NCBI RefSeq assembly: GCF_028471945.1 | Contig: NZ_CP110128.1 | Coordinates: 3,460,501 to 3,524,500 of the forward strand | Length of the DNA stretch: 64,000 nt | Origin: Pseudomonas sp. WJP1 | GTDB taxonomy: Bacteria > Pseudomonadota > Gammaproteobacteria > Pseudomonadales > Pseudomonadaceae | Direction of reading: 5' to 3' | In this document: positions 62,793 to 64,000 of the stretch, piece by piece | How positions within the stretch are numbered: position 1 is the stretch's first letter | Layout: the number at the start of each line of letters is the position of its first letter | The notes under the pieces: generated by a model | Told to the model about the DNA's origin: nothing | Database searches by the model: none | What the model saw: the letters and a program-made list of their open reading frames with translations, nothing else | Made by a program: the position numbers and the translations under genes

Positions 62793-63866
62793 ATGGCAAC
62801 CATGAAAGCGGCTGTTTTCGTTGAACGGAACCGGATCGTGCTGGAAGACAAACCCATCCCTGAAGTCGGGCCGCAGGATGCATTGATCCGTATCACCACC
62901 ACGACTATTTGCGGAACCGACGTGCACATCTTGCGCGGAGAATACCCGGTGGCCAAGGGCCTGACTGTAGGCCATGAGCCGGTGGGCATCATTGAGCGCC
63001 TGGGTTCCCAAGTGCGCGGCTTTGTCGAAGGCCAGCGGGTGATTGCCGGTGCCATCACGCCCAGCGGGCAAAGTTATGCCTGTCTGTGTGGTTGCGCGTC
63101 ACAGGATGGACCAGACACGCGCCATGGTTTTCGCGCTATCGGGGGCTGGAAGTTCGGCAACATCATCGACGGCTGCCAGGCCGAGTACGTGCTGGTACCG
63201 GACGCCCTTGCCAATTTGTGCCCGATTCCCGACGGGCTCAGTGACGAGCAGGTGTTGATGTGCCCGGACATCATGTCCACCGGGTTTTCCGGGGCAGAAC
63301 GGGGCGAAGTGACCATCGGCGATACGGTTGCCGTGTTTGCCCTTGGGCCAATAGGCCTTTGTGCGGTCGCAGGTGCACGCCTTAAAGGCGCGACGACAAT
63401 CATTGGCGTCGATGCCGTGGTTGAGCGGATGAACGTTGCGCGACGGTTGGGCGCGACCCATATCGTCAACTTCAAGGACGGTAACGTGGTCGAGCAGATC
63501 ATGGCCCTGACCGATGGTCGGGGAGTCGACGTGTCCATCGAGGCACTGGGGACCCAAGGGACTTTCGAGTCCGCGCTGCGCGTGCTGCGTCCGGGCGGTC
63601 GACTGTCCAGCCTTGGCGTTTACTCCAGTGATCTGCGCATTCCACTCGATGCCTTTGCTGCAGGGTTGGGAGATTACAGCATCGTCACCACCTTGTGCCC
63701 CGGCGGCAAGGAACGCATGCGCCGCCTGATGGCGGTGGTGCAGAGTGGTGGCGTGGACCTGTCACCACTGGTGACTCACCGTTTCAAACTTGATGATATC
63801 GAGGCGGCTTATGAGTTGTTTGCCCACCAACGGGACGGTGTGATGAAGGTCGCGATTACGCCGTGA
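62793..63866 (+). CDS. Zinc-dependent alcohol dehydrogenase
   Basis: 357 residues, MDR superfamily. Catalytic Zn residues appear in TICGTDVHILRGEYPVAKGL and VGHEPVG. The Rossmann loop is ALGPIGLCAVAGARLKGA, and GVDVSIEALGTQGTFESALR follows. The style is that of secondary alcohol dehydrogenases (isopropanol-type) rather than class I ADH. GGAGGGAACACC precedes the ATG. With the ANR box it is likely expressed under oxygen limitation, perhaps in fermentative redox balance. Confidence 0.88.
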   Translation: MATMKAAVFVERNRIVLEDKPIPEVGPQDALIRITTTTICGTDVHILRGEYPVAKGLTVGHEPVGIIERLGSQVRGFVEGQRVIAGAITPSGQSYACLCGCASQDGPDTRHGFRAIGGWKFGNIIDGCQAEYVLVPDALANLCPIPDGLSDEQVLMCPDIMSTGFSGAERGEVTIGDTVAVFALGPIGLCAVAGARLKGATTIIGVDAVVERMNVARRLGATHIVNFKDGNVVEQIMALTDGRGVDVSIEALGTQGTFESALRVLRPGGRLSSLGVYSSDLRIPLDAFAAGLGDYSIVTTLCPGGKERMRRLMAVVQSGGVDLSPLVTHRFKLDDIEAAYELFAHQRDGVMKVAITP

Positions 63867-63906
63867 GGGTGTCCGGCTTTATTCTCGAAGTGGAACGGAG
63901 GTGTCT

Positions 63907-64000
63907 ATGATCATTGATATCATGGAGAAACCGGCAAGCCATTGCTGGGTCGTGTGCATGGATGCCCTGGAAGTGAACTTCAATAGCCTGGGCGAAGCGC
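63907..64000 (+). CDS. Start of a further small protein, cut by the window
   Basis: The ATG at 63907 has a GGAGG site five bases upstream and the visible part reads MIIDIMEKPASHCWVVCMD followed by ALEVNFNSLGEA at the edge. It follows the dehydrogenase after 40 bases and may be co-transcribed with it. Too short to identify; the pattern is like small stress-associated proteins, but this is not certain. Confidence 0.5.
   Translation, partial: MIIDIMEKPASHCWVVCMDALEVNFNSLGEA

Noticed and set aside
62555..63058. Long N-terminal extension of the universal stress protein
   Set aside because: It runs through the ANR boxes and the divergent dehydrogenase gene, and family members start at MSDQSRF-like residues.
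1..64000. CRISPR array, tRNA or rRNA genes
   Set aside because: No regularly spaced repeats or tRNA-like cloverleafs or rRNA blocks were seen in reading the sequence.

Overview
The window looks like a chromosome segment of a fluorescent-group Pseudomonas. The evidence is high GC coding DNA, REP-like palindromes (CTGTAGGAGC...GCTCGCGA type), a longer intergenic repeat present twice in inverted orientation, two ANR/FNR boxes near a universal stress protein, and LysR, chemoreceptor and amino-acid ABC transporter genes of Pseudomonas style. All identifications come from reading the translations; no database search was run.

Layout. 1-1300: intergenic repeat, a SAM methyltransferase and a 24-residue membrane peptide. 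1353-7221: an Aer-like PAS chemoreceptor, then a LysR regulator divergent from a catabolic operon of SDR dehydrogenase, shikimate/quinate dehydrogenase-like protein and an MHS-type transporter. 7471-38857 is the accessory core: a GH75 chitosanase-like protein, a subtilisin-like peptidase with two P domains and no signal peptide, and then a nearly gap-free collinear operon (12643-38122) for an extracellular contractile injection system (eCIS). The operon has one sheath, one tube, a Cys-pair baseplate protein, a Pro-rich protein, a DUF4255 terminator, an AAA+ ATPase, a 92-residue protein, a 1109-residue DUF4157 protein, tube/hub adaptors, split hub and spike, PAAR-like tip, gp25, two baseplate-J proteins (one with an inserted PA14 domain), a P2-I-like protein and a DUF6519 protein. 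A secreted beta-gamma-crystallin follows. AT-rich non-coding stretches flank the block.

38983-49435: a second chemoreceptor, a broken M20 hydrolase remnant, and a LysR gene divergent from a probable sulfur-amino-acid uptake/degradation operon (binding protein, two permeases, ATPase, cysteine dioxygenase-like cupin, four rhodanese modules fused to a cystathionine beta-lyase-like enzyme). 49502-55130: an SDR lacking the usual YxxxK, a repeat/REP cluster, and a minus-strand operon of TIM-barrel isomerase, 2-oxoglutarate/Fe(II)-type oxygenase, binding protein and a fused permease-ATPase. 55373-57448: a tyrosine recombinase divergent from a KfrA-like coiled-coil protein. 57619-64000: OprB-like porin, an SDR remnant, PuuE-like polysaccharide deacetylase, double GNAT protein, tandem universal stress protein and a Zn alcohol dehydrogenase sharing an intergenic region with two ANR boxes, and the start of one more gene.

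How the parts fit: the eCIS genes supply every part of a contractile particle except an obvious long tape measure. The DUF4157 protein (metallopeptidase motif, HNH-like motif, long beta-rich tail) and the unsecreted subtilase are the best cargo candidates. The two C-terminal beta-rich proteins are the best candidates for target binding. The rest of the window is ordinary nutrient uptake, sensing and catabolism.
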